Assembly (NCBI RefSeq): GCF_002024165.1
Contig: NZ_MWQN01000001.1
Span: 1,674,001 to 1,738,000 of the forward strand
Reading direction: 5' to 3'
DNA from: Embleya scabrispora
Lineage (GTDB): Bacteria > Actinomycetota > Actinomycetes > Streptomycetales > Streptomycetaceae
Length of the DNA: 64,000 nucleotides
The translations under genes and the position numbers were made by a program. The notes below the pieces were generated by a model. The model was not told the DNA's origin, did no database searches, and worked only from the letters and a program-made list of their open reading frames with translations. Below, piece after piece: positions 8,160 through 16,835 of this stretch (the first letter of the stretch is position 1; the number at the start of each line of letters is the position of its first letter).

Positions 8160-9335
8160 GCCTTTCATGGCTGCGGGACGCCGGTACGGGGCCGCCTGGG
8201 CACCGGGGGCGGGCCGCCGGCGGCGTGCGGGGCTTCGGGCTTGGGGTTCCCGGCGAGACGGGCGCGTTGGTCGGCGAAAGCCGGCCGGCCGGCAGCGGGG
8301 GCGGGGAGGGGACTCGGGACGAGTCCTCCGGGCAGCCTTCGCAAATGGGCCGGGCGTTCCCGGCGGGCGCCGCGCTTTGGGTTGCGGGTGGCCGGTGCGG
8401 GGTGTGTCCGAGTCGGTGATGGGCCGCCGCCAGCGTTCGGGGCTCCAAGACTTGGGCCTTCGGCGAGACAGGCGCGTTGGTCGCCGAAAACCGGCTGGCA
8501 ACGGGGGCAGGGAGGGGACTCGGGTCGAGTCCTCCGAGAAGGCTTCCCGAATGGGCCGGGAGTTCCCGGCGGGCGCCGCGCTTTCGGTTGCGGGTGGCCG
8601 GTGCGGGGTTTGTCCGAGTCGATGATGGGCCGCCGCCGGCGTTCGGGGCTCCAAGACTTGGGCCTTCGGCGAGACGGGCATGATGCTCACCGAAAACCGG
8701 CTGGCAACGGGGGCAGGGAGGGCGCTCGGGTCGAGTCCTCCGGGCAGCCTTTCCGAGTGGGTCGGGCGATTCCGGCGGGCGGTGGCATGTGGGTGGCGAA
8801 GGTTCACGAACCCGGATTGCGCGGGGTGCCGGAGCCTCAACGTGAGAGAAAACCGCAGGTCAGTGCCAGCGGTGGCTGTTTCGGGCGCCTCGGGATCCGG
8901 TTTCGGCGCTCGTTGGCCTCTGTGTGGTCGCAGTACCCGAAGCCGAGCCCGACCGGGCAGTTTCGGCCTCCTCACCGGCACTGAGGGGGCCAGCGCACGC
9001 GAAACCGGCACTCGACGCCCGCTTTTCCATCCCGACACCACAAAACCGCAGGTCACCGAAGCTCGAAGCCCCGCAACCACCCATCGCGATCCGGTTTCGA
9101 GCCCCAACCCCTCCCCACACCCCCTCGAAGGGCCCCGACCCACCCGAAGGCTCCCCGGAGGACTCGACCCGAGCGCCCTCCCGCTCCCCCGTTGCCAGCC
9201 GGTTTTCGCCGACCAACGCGCCCGTCTCGTCGGGGGCTTCGGGTCTCGGAGCCCCGAACGCCGGCGGCGGCCCACCACCGACTCGGACAGACCCCGCACC
9301 GGCCACCCGCAGGCAAAAGCGCAAGCCTCGGTAGT
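8160..9335. repeat. Array of ~207-bp repeat: three direct copies, a core, one inverted copy
   Basis: Direct units are marked by GGGGCTY at 8229, 8439 and 8645 (spacing 210 and 206 bp). Each also carries CGGCGAGAC, CGAAAACCGGC and GGTGGCCGGTGCGG blocks. A core (about 8800-9065) includes GGTTCACGAACC at 8801 and GAAAACCGCAGGTC. One unit then appears in reverse, with GAGCCCC at 9249. The same units and core recur at 37.4-39.6 kb. Long frames are open on both strands, but spacing is not a constant multiple of three and no ribosome sites fit, so I treat it as non-coding. The whole 8138-9740 gap contains no gene I can support. Confidence 0.85.
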
Positions 9336-9518
9336 ACCGGCTCGCGATCGGACCGGTTTCCGCTCGCCTGTGCGCACCTGCGGCCCGAACTTGCTGCTCG
9401 CTCGATTGGGCCAACCTCTGGCGTGTGGGGGTGGGTCGGTGGGTGGGCTGAGCTGTGGGGATGGTGCCCGGACGGGAATATGCAGATGAACTGACCAACC
9501 GGTCCTCAATGTGGGTCA

Positions 9519-9538
9519 CTTCACTCAATTGGGTGAAG
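9519..9538. promoter_or_regulatory. 20-bp palindrome upstream of the lanthipeptide operon
   Basis: CTTCACTCAATTGGGTGAAG matches its own reverse complement at 18 of 20 positions. It lies about 200 bp upstream of the synthetase start and outside the repeat array, so it is the best candidate operator for this cluster. The protein that binds it is unknown. Confidence 0.5.
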
Positions 9539-9740
9539 GGAGTCGCAACCCGTTGAGGTGGCCCGAATGCCCTGCGTACGGTCATGCCGTCCCGTCGGGG
9601 GGAGTGATCCGAGGCGGGGCGGCCGCGTCGGCGACCGGGGCACCCGGTCGCTCGACAACCGTTTCCGGGCATCGGTCGACGGGCGCGTGACGCGTCGTCG
9701 GCCGGGGCGCGAGGGCACTGTCGAGGGGGGAAGTCCAGGG

Positions 9741-12700
9741 ATGGCGACGACGACTCGTGGGAACCGGGCGGAGCGCACCGGCGGTCACGACGCGCCGGGT
9801 ACGAACCTGGTCGACCGCGTCCGTGCGGCGCTCGATCGCGATGCGGTCGGTGCCCGGGAACAGGGAACCGGCCGGGCCGCGGCCGATGCGTGGGACGTGC
9901 GCTCCGACGACTTCTGGTGCACCGTACGGCCGCCGGGCCACGCGGCTCGCGCACAGGGCTGGAAGATCCATGTCAGCGCGCGGACCGGGGACGCCTCGCA
10001 CGTGCTCGGCCGGGTGTGCGACGTGTTGTTGCCGCGCCGGGTGGCGTTCAGGTTCGCCGGTGACCTGGAGCGGCTGCGGATGCTCAACTCCCTTGAGGCG
10101 GACCGGGCTTCGGCGGGCAAGTTCATCACCGTCTATCCCGACGACGACGAGCAGTTCATGGAACTGGTGGACGCGCTCGACGAGGTCACCCGCGAGCTGA
10201 CCGGCCCGGGCATCCTCTCCGACCGGCCGTGCCGACCCGGCAGCGTGGTGCACTACCGCTACGGCGGGTTCGGCCGTCGGGCGGTGCTCGGCAACGACGG
10301 CGGCTATCGCGCGGTGCCGACCGATCCCGGCGGGTCGGCCGTGGACGACGCCCGGGAGGCGTGGTTCACTCCGCCGTCGTGGGCGCCCGATCCGCTGGTA
10401 CAGCGCGCCCGTTCGGCGCCGGTCGTCGCGTCCGCGCCGGTGCCCCGGCGGGCCGAGGTGCTGATCGGCGGTCGATTCGCGGTCACCTCGGCGCTGCGGC
10501 ACTCCGCCAAGGGCGGCGTGTTCCTGGGCAAGGACACCACCGACGACGCCGACGTCGTGGTCAAGCAGGCCCGCGCGCACATCGAGGTGGACCGCTCCGG
10601 GCGGGACGCGTGCGCGGCGTTGCGGCACGAGGCGGTGCTGATGCGGCGGCTCGAGCACACCGGCGTGACCCCTCGGCCCATCGCGCTGCTCGAAGAGGCC
10701 GAGACGATCTTCCTGGCCCAGGAGCGGGTGCCGGGCGAACCGTTACGTGCCTGGGTGGTTCGGCATGCCGCGGATCCGGACGTACCGTGGGCGCTCGCTC
10801 GGCCCCTCGTCGAGGACCTGGTCGGGCTGGTCCGGACCGTGCATGGCGAGGGTCTGGTGATTCGTGACCTGTCGCCGACGAATGTGCTGGTCGGGCCGGA
10901 CGGCGCACTGCGGCTGGTGGATCTGGAGTCGGCCGCCGAGATCGGCGCACCGGCCGGCGCTGCGGGTACGCCCGGCTATCGGGCGCCGGAGCAGCGGCCG
11001 GGCGTCGACGGCAGTCATCGCGCGCATCCCTCGGCCGACCTGTACAGCCTCGGCGGCCTGTTCTTCCTGCTCGCCACCGGCGCCGACCCGGCCCTGCCCG
11101 AGGACGTGGGCACCACCCGCGACACGGTGGAACGCCTGGGCGCGTGGCTGGAGTTGGCTGCCCGACACGGCGCAACCGCACGGCGCCTGGCCCCGGCGAT
11201 CCGCGGCCTGTGGCACGGGGACCCGGCGCAACGCTGGTCGGCGGAGCGGGTGTCGTCCTTCGTGGCGGGACTCGGGGGCGGGGTTGGGGCGGACGCGGTC
11301 CACAATGTGCGCTCGGGCTCGGGCGACGGGCCGAGCGGCGGCGCGAGGAGCGGGCCGACCGACGGCACGAGTGGCGAGCCGCACGACGGGGCGAGCCCCC
11401 AACCGAGCGACGGGACGCCGCCCGGCGCGGGTGGCGTCCCTCGTTGTGGGGGCGGCCTCGCCGGCGGCGGCGCCGAGGGGCGTACCGGATGTGCCGCTCG
11501 GCAGGATGTGCCGGATGGGCCTCGGCCGCATCCGGATACCGAGGGTGACAAGGTGCCGCCGCATCCGCAGCCGCCCGAGGACGATGTGCTGCTTCGGGAC
11601 GGGCTCGCGCACCTGGTGGCCACGATGACGCCCGGGCGGGAAAATCGGCTGTGGCCGATGACGGCCGGCGCGGCGGCGATGGATCCGTGCAGCGTGCAGT
11701 ACGGCGCGGCCGGCGTGCTCGGCGTACTGGCCCGGGCCGCGCACACCACCACGCTCGAACCTCGCCTGCGCTACACCCTGCACCGCGCGGTCGAGGACGG
11801 CGCCCGCTGGCTGCGCGATCGGGCGGCGGCCGAGCCGGTGGTATTACCCGGGCTGCACTTCGGGCGTTCCGGCACCGCCTGGGCGCTCCACGACGCGGCG
11901 GCGCTGCTCGGCGACGCCGAACTGGCCGCCGGTGCCGCCGACCTCGCCCTGCGCGTACCGATCGCCTGGCCCAACCCGGACGTGTGCCACGGCGCCGCCG
12001 GGGCCGGTCTGCTCCAGGTCCGGATGTGGCGGGCCACCGGCGACGAACGTTTCCGGCAGCGCCTCGTCGCGTGTGCCGACACGCTGCTCGGCGCCGCCCG
12101 GCAGGCCGGCGGCCTGACGCTGTGGCCCGTGCCGAAGGACTTCGACTCGCGCCTCGCCGGCGCCGCGCACCTGGGTTTCGCGCACGGCGTCGCCGGGGTG
12201 GGTACGTTCCTCCTCGAAGCGGCCCTGGCCACCGGCCGCGAGGGCTACCTCGACGGCGCCCGGGCGGCGGCGCACAGCCTCGCCCGCAGCGTGCGCGTCG
12301 ACGGCGACGGCGCGTGGTGGCCGCAGGGGCCGGGCGATCCGGCCGGGGTGCGGCCGGCGTACTGGTGCAGCGGCTCGGCCGGCGTCGGTACGTTCCTGAT
12401 CCGGCTGTGGCGGGCCGACCACGATCCGCTGCACCGCGACCTGGCCGAGCGGGCCGGCGCTGCCGTACATCGCGCCCGGTGGCATTCGGGCACCACCGCG
12501 TGCCACGGCCTCGCGGGCAACGGGGAGTTCCTGCTCGACCTGGCCGAGGCGTCGGGCGAGCCGATCCATCGGGCGCGGGCCGCCGAGCTCGCCGATCAGC
12601 TGCGCGTCCGGACCGCGATCGTCGACGGCCTGCGGGTGCCGGCCGACGAGACCGCCACGGGTGTGTCCGCCTCGTACGGCACCGGCACCGCCGGTGTCCT

Positions 12701-12764
12701 CGGCTTCCTGCTCCGGCTCGGCCACGGCGGAGCGCGGTTGTGGTTGGACGGTGAGGAAGCGTGA
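9741..12764 (+). CDS. lanL: Lanthipeptide synthetase, LanL/LanKC type with zinc-binding cyclase motifs
   Basis: This is a 1,007-residue three-domain enzyme. Residues ~1-225 form the phospho-Ser/Thr lyase region (GWKIHVSA, AGKFITVYP). Residues ~245-510 form a kinase domain with VVVKQA lysine, IRDLSPTN catalytic loop and VDLES in place of DFG. A Gly/Ser/Pro linker follows. Residues ~620-1007 form a LanC-like cyclase. Class III cyclases lack zinc ligands, but here AHGVAG, YWCSGSAG and ACHGLAGNG supply the His, Cys and Cys-His expected of class I, II and IV enzymes, so class IV (LanL) is favoured. It should phosphorylate and dehydrate Ser/Thr of the precursor at 14662 and join them to Cys. It starts after GAGGGGGG and overlaps the next gene by GTGA. 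Confidence 0.9.
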   Translation: MATTTRGNRAERTGGHDAPGTNLVDRVRAALDRDAVGAREQGTGRAAADAWDVRSDDFWCTVRPPGHAARAQGWKIHVSARTGDASHVLGRVCDVLLPRRVAFRFAGDLERLRMLNSLEADRASAGKFITVYPDDDEQFMELVDALDEVTRELTGPGILSDRPCRPGSVVHYRYGGFGRRAVLGNDGGYRAVPTDPGGSAVDDAREAWFTPPSWAPDPLVQRARSAPVVASAPVPRRAEVLIGGRFAVTSALRHSAKGGVFLGKDTTDDADVVVKQARAHIEVDRSGRDACAALRHEAVLMRRLEHTGVTPRPIALLEEAETIFLAQERVPGEPLRAWVVRHAADPDVPWALARPLVEDLVGLVRTVHGEGLVIRDLSPTNVLVGPDGALRLVDLESAAEIGAPAGAAGTPGYRAPEQRPGVDGSHRAHPSADLYSLGGLFFLLATGADPALPEDVGTTRDTVERLGAWLELAARHGATARRLAPAIRGLWHGDPAQRWSAERVSSFVAGLGGGVGADAVHNVRSGSGDGPSGGARSGPTDGTSGEPHDGASPQPSDGTPPGAGGVPRCGGGLAGGGAEGRTGCAARQDVPDGPRPHPDTEGDKVPPHPQPPEDDVLLRDGLAHLVATMTPGRENRLWPMTAGAAAMDPCSVQYGAAGVLGVLARAAHTTTLEPRLRYTLHRAVEDGARWLRDRAAAEPVVLPGLHFGRSGTAWALHDAAALLGDAELAAGAADLALRVPIAWPNPDVCHGAAGAGLLQVRMWRATGDERFRQRLVACADTLLGAARQAGGLTLWPVPKDFDSRLAGAAHLGFAHGVAGVGTFLLEAALATGREGYLDGARAAAHSLARSVRVDGDGAWWPQGPGDPAGVRPAYWCSGSAGVGTFLIRLWRADHDPLHRDLAERAGAAVHRARWHSGTTACHGLAGNGEFLLDLAEASGEPIHRARAAELADQLRVRTAIVDGLRVPADETATGVSASYGTGTAGVLGFLLRLGHGGARLWLDGEEA

Positions 12765-14587
12765 GCACCATGGTGACGACTCGACCACTGCGCCGGATCG
12801 GTTGGTCGTTCGCGGCCGACGGCGGGCACGCCGCGTGCCTGGCCACGCCGGGCGACGGCACGTGGCGGGTCGAGTCGTGGTCGTTGCGGCCGGGGCGGGC
12901 CAGTGGCGCGATCCCGGTCGGCACCGGCACACCCGAGCGGCTGCACACCCAGTTGCTCGCCCTTCCCGACGGTCGGGTGCTGGCCTGCCGACACGAGCCC
13001 GGGCGGCACGAGTTGGCCCTGCTCGAAGCCGACGACGCGGGCAGCGAACGGCACGTGACCACGGTGCGGCTGCCGGGCCTGCGGCTGCTCCCCTATCCCG
13101 GTACGGACGCGCTCGCCCTCGCCCTCGGAGCGGACACGACCCCGTCGACGACGGTGTGGCTGGTGCGCGAGGACGGGCGGTTGGACCCCGTCGCCGAGCT
13201 GTCGGGGCTGTACAGCGGCGGAGTCTGGCTCGACCCGAACGGCGGCCGGCTCGCCCTGGACGAGGTGCGCGGTGGCCGGATCAAAACCGTCGCGCTCGAC
13301 CTGGCAACGGCGACCGTGCGCCCGTTCCTGGAGCTGACCGACGAGAGCAACGACCGGCTCCTGCTCGCCGATCCGGTCGGCGGCCTGCTGGTGATCGCGA
13401 GCGACGCGCCGGGCTCGGACCGGCTCGGCTGGATCCGGCTGCCCGCCGATCGCACGCAGGCACCGGGCCGGGTGCGTTTTCCCGAGGTCGTACACGTGCC
13501 CGACGCGCAGGTACGCCCGATCGCGATCGCGCCGGACGGCCGCCGGGTGGCGGTCCAGCTGGACCGGGGGGCGATCTCGCGGCTGGCCGTGTGGACCCCG
13601 GAGGAGGGCGAGCTGGTCGAGGCGCCCACGCCGGACGGGTGTCTGGGCGCGGTCGGCCGGTGGACCGAACAGGGGTTGCGGATCCCGTTCTCCGCCCCGG
13701 ATCGGCCCAGTTGCCTGGCCCGGCTCGACCCGTCCCGGCCGGGGTCGTGGCGCCAGGACGGCGAACCTGGCCCGTTCGTCGGGTTCGACGACGCGGACCG
13801 GCCCCAGTGGCGCCCGGCCCATCTGGAGCTGCTGGTCGGCGGGACCGGTCCGGTCGAGTCGATCGTCTACGGCGGCTCCGACTGGCGGTGCGCCGAGCAC
13901 GTCCTGCTCGCCCTGCACGGCGGCCCGGCGGCGGCGTGGCGGTTCGAATTCGATCCGCTGCTGCAACGGCTCGCGGCGGCGGGCATCGCGGTGGTGGCGC
14001 CGAACCAGCGCGGCAGTACCGGATACGGTGCCCGCTTCGCCCGCGAGCCGCACGGCGCGTGGGGCGGCCCGGACTTGGCCGACATCACCGCGATCGGCCG
14101 CACCCTGGCCGCCGAGCGGGCCGCCTTCGGCCGCGCGCCGGCCGCCCTGTTCGGGGTCGGCTACGGGGGCTACCTCGCGCTGCTCGCCGCGTCGCTCGCG
14201 CCGGGTGCGTGGTCGCGCTGCCTCGCGGTCGCGCCGTTCCTGTCCGGGCCGAGGCTGATCGCCGAGGCGTCGCTGCCGATCCGCGCGCTGATGACCCGGC
14301 TCGGCGGCGACACCGAATACGTCGACGACCAGGGGCCGCGCGACGTGCTCGCGGTGTGCGCACGCATCGCCGTACCGCTGCTGTTCGTGCACGGCGACCG
14401 GGACGACACGATCCCGGTCGGCCAGTCCAGGGCGCTGCGCCACACGCTGCTCGCGCACGGCCGGGTCGAGGGCGCCGACTTTCGCTATCTGGAGCTTCCC
14501 GGTCTCGGCCACGAGGCCCTGGCCGGGGACGGGGCACCCGATCTCCACGCCCACCTCGCCGATTTCGTACAAACCGGCCGGTTGTGA
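12761..14587 (+). CDS. S9 (prolyl oligopeptidase)-like protein with the nucleophile serine missing
   Basis: The protein has 608 residues: a beta-propeller-like N-terminal part (~1-350) and an alpha/beta hydrolase domain (LALHGGP, then NQRGSTGYG). The acidic and His members of the triad are present (HGDRDDTIP, GLGHEAL). The nucleophile elbow, normally GGSYGG, reads GVGYGG, so Gly467 stands where Ser is expected. Related peptidases cleave leader peptides in some class III lanthipeptide clusters. Its overlap with the synthetase gene implies a role in this pathway, but as a binding or chaperone protein unless another residue acts. A sequencing error at 14159-14161 is the alternative. Confidence 0.85.
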   Translation: MSTMVTTRPLRRIGWSFAADGGHAACLATPGDGTWRVESWSLRPGRASGAIPVGTGTPERLHTQLLALPDGRVLACRHEPGRHELALLEADDAGSERHVTTVRLPGLRLLPYPGTDALALALGADTTPSTTVWLVREDGRLDPVAELSGLYSGGVWLDPNGGRLALDEVRGGRIKTVALDLATATVRPFLELTDESNDRLLLADPVGGLLVIASDAPGSDRLGWIRLPADRTQAPGRVRFPEVVHVPDAQVRPIAIAPDGRRVAVQLDRGAISRLAVWTPEEGELVEAPTPDGCLGAVGRWTEQGLRIPFSAPDRPSCLARLDPSRPGSWRQDGEPGPFVGFDDADRPQWRPAHLELLVGGTGPVESIVYGGSDWRCAEHVLLALHGGPAAAWRFEFDPLLQRLAAAGIAVVAPNQRGSTGYGARFAREPHGAWGGPDLADITAIGRTLAAERAAFGRAPAALFGVGYGGYLALLAASLAPGAWSRCLAVAPFLSGPRLIAEASLPIRALMTRLGGDTEYVDDQGPRDVLAVCARIAVPLLFVHGDRDDTIPVGQSRALRHTLLAHGRVEGADFRYLELPGLGHEALAGDGAPDLHAHLADFVQTGRL

Positions 14588-14661
14588 CGACAGGGGGAAT
14601 CGCCCCGCACCACCCGTCGCGAGCAACCGCTCGCGGCGGCACGTCCCGAAGGAGATTCACC

Positions 14662-14778
14662 ATGGAGCACGTCGAGACCGACCTCGCCGCGCTGCAGCAG
14701 CTTCCCGAGACCGAGTCGGTCGAACTGGGCGGGCACGGCGGCAACGGGTGTCAGGTCACCTGCCTGCTGATCACCTGA
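14662..14778 (+). CDS. lanA: Lanthipeptide precursor peptide
   Basis: This 38-residue ORF follows GAAGGAG. Its leader begins MEHVETDLAALQQLPETE, which fits the amphipathic L-x-x-L-x-x-LPE leader seen in class III/IV precursors. The Gly-rich core ends NGCQVTCLLIT. Cys30 and Cys34 are the only ring-forming thiols. Likely dehydration sites are limited to Ser19, Thr33 and Thr38 (plus Thr17 if the leader is short). Pro15 would suit a prolyl-specific leader cut. It sits directly after the synthetase and S9-like genes and before two ABC transporters, which is strong context. It is absent from standard long-ORF listings because of its size. Confidence 0.85.
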   Translation: MEHVETDLAALQQLPETESVELGGHGGNGCQVTCLLIT

Positions 14779-14870
14779 CTGCGTCCCGCCCGCGGATTCG
14801 ATCGGGTCGGCGGGTTGTTCGACGAGTTCGGCCGGCTCGATCGGATCGGCAACTACAAACCCGGGGCCGG

Positions 14871-14895
14871 GAGTTCCTGTCGAGATCAGGAACTC
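14871..14895 (+). terminator. Stem-loop after precursor gene (attenuator-like)
   Basis: GAGTTCCTG and CAGGAACTC form a perfect 9-bp stem with a 7-base loop, about 95 bp after the precursor stop and 165 bp before the transporter start. Such hairpins often give more precursor than transporter transcript, and that is the likely role here. There is no U tract. The remaining sequence up to 15060 shows no further gene that I can support. Confidence 0.5.
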
Positions 14896-15060
14896 GCGGT
14901 AGCCGCGCTCCGATCAGCACCGCAATCCGGGCGACCGACGCCCGGCGGGCACGCCGCTCGCCCGCGGTTTTCCTCCGCGACGGCGACGGCGGAGGCGGGG
15001 GCGCGGCTGCCGCGCCGGTCCGCTGCGCTCGACGGTTCCGCGCAACCGAGGAGGCACGCC

Positions 15061-16835
15061 GTGGTCGACGTCCCGATAGCCGCGCAGGCGCTCCCGGCGG
15101 GCGCGCCGCGGCCGACGCCGACGGATCACACCGGCACCGGGATACGCGGGGCGCTGCGGGCGGCGCCCGGGGCGACGGTGACCCTCGCGCTCGCCGTACC
15201 CGCCGGATCGATCGCCGCGCTGTTGTTGCCGGCGGCGGTGGCCGGCTCGGTGGACGCGGTGGTGCGCGGCGACTCCGCCTCGGGGCCGACCGTACGGCTG
15301 ATCGCCGTCCTGGTTCTCGGGCTGCTGGCCGCGTTGCTCGCGGAGATCGCCGGTTCGGGGCTGACCGCCGAACTCACCGCGCGCCTGCGCCGCCGGCTCG
15401 CCGTGCACGTCATCGACCTGGGCACCGGGTCGCGGAATCCTTTGCCCGCCGGTGACGTCACCTCGCGGCTGGTCGGCGCCGCATCCGACGCGGCCGGGCT
15501 CGTCCCGTCGCTGCTCGGCTCGCTCGGCGCACTGGTCACCTCGCTCGGCGGCATCGTCGCGCTGGCCCTGATCGATCCGTGGCTCGCGGTCGGCTTCCTC
15601 GGCGGGGTGCTGCCGGGGCTGCTCGTGGTGCGGGTCTTGATGGCACGTGCGACCGATCCGTTCACCCGCTATCAGGCGCTACAGGGCGCGTTGGCCGGTC
15701 GGTTGACCGATGCGCTCGCGGGGGCGCGGACGATCCGCGCGTGCGGCACGCGCGATCGGGAGATCGCCCGGATCCTGGCCCCGCTGCCGGACCTCTCGAC
15801 CGCCGGACGCGGCATGTGGCAAGCCCAACGCAGCGCCGCCGTCCGAGTGTTGCTGCTCGCGCCGCTGGTCGAACTGGCGGTGCTCGCGACGGCGGGTTGG
15901 TTGCTCGCCGAGGGGCGGATCCTCCCGGGGCAGTTGGTCGCGGCGGTCGGATACGCGGCGCTCGGTCTGGGATTCCTGGAGCAGATGGAGGCGCTGGTCG
16001 GGGTGGCGCATGCCCGCGCGGGGCGGGTACGGGCGGCCGAGTTGCTGGCGATCGAGCCCGCCGGGTACGGCACCGCACGCACTCTGCCGCCGGGGGCGGC
16101 GAACTGGTCTTCCGGGGCGTGCGGGTGCGGGTGCCGGAGGGGGAAGCCGGCTCGGGTGAGGGTCGGGCGGTGCTCGACGGGATCGACCTGACGGTGCCGG
16201 CGGGGGCGTGTGTGGCCCTGGTGGGGGCGTCCGGGTCGGGCAAGTCGACACTGGCGGCGTTGGCGGGGCGGCTGCGCGAACCGGACGAGGGCGAGGTGCT
16301 GCTCGACGGCCTGCCGGTGACCCGGTTGGCGCGCGGCGAGTTGCGGCGGGGCGTCGCGTACGCGTTTCCGCGCCCGGTCCTGATGGGGGCCGATCTGGCG
16401 GAGGCGCTGTCGTACGGACGGCCCGGGGCGGATCCGGAGGCGGTGACCGGGGCGGCCCGGACGGCCCACGCGGACGACTTCGTCCGCCGACTGCCGGCCG
16501 GCTACGCGACCCGGACCGACGGCCTGAAGCTGTCCGACGGCGAGGTGCAACGACTCGGCCTGGCACGTGCGTTGATCCAGGACGCACGGGTCCTGGTGCT
16601 GGACGACGCGACCGGCGGCCTGGACACGGTCACCGAACACCACATCCACGAGGCCTTCCGCACGGGTCTGGCCGACCGCACCCGAATCGTCGTCGCCCAC
16701 CACGCCACGGCAGCGGCCGACGCCGACTTCGTGGCCTGGCTCGAAAGCGGCCGCATCAAGGCCCTCGGCCCCCACACGGAGCTGTGGAGCGACCCGGCAT
16801 ACCGCGCGGTATTCGCCAGGGAGGAGCGGACGTGA
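15061..16835 (+). CDS. ABC half-transporter (membrane + ATPase), frameshifted near 16092
   Basis: From the GTG at 15061 (after GAGGAGG), one frame encodes a six-helix exporter domain to about 16091. The ATPase domain continues in the -1 frame: Walker A GASGSGKST, signature LSDGEVQR, Walker B VLVLDDAT, His in VVAHH. The break falls in a G5 run at 16092-16096. One extra G would give a continuous LPPGGGELVFRG junction and a single protein of about 591 residues. The catalytic Glu is Asp and LSGGQ is LSDGE, so this is probably the degenerate half of a heterodimer with the next gene. The frameshift may be an assembly error, a real mutation, or slippage. Confidence 0.82.

Noticed and set aside
8241-9509. 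Several 100-475-codon open frames on both strands within the first repeat array
   Set aside because: They run through non-coding repeat units on both strands, unit spacing is not a constant multiple of three, and products are Arg/Gly/Pro-rich with no domain or ribosome site.
11843-14744. Long leftward frames opposite the lanthipeptide synthetase and S9-like genes
   Set aside because: Antisense shadows of strongly GC-biased genes; no domains and the sense genes are clearly real.
16208-16831. Start of the giant transporter frame upstream of 16832
   Set aside because: It overlaps the ATPase domain of the first transporter in another frame and encodes Gly/Arg-rich shadow sequence; the GTGA overlap at 16832 is the natural start.
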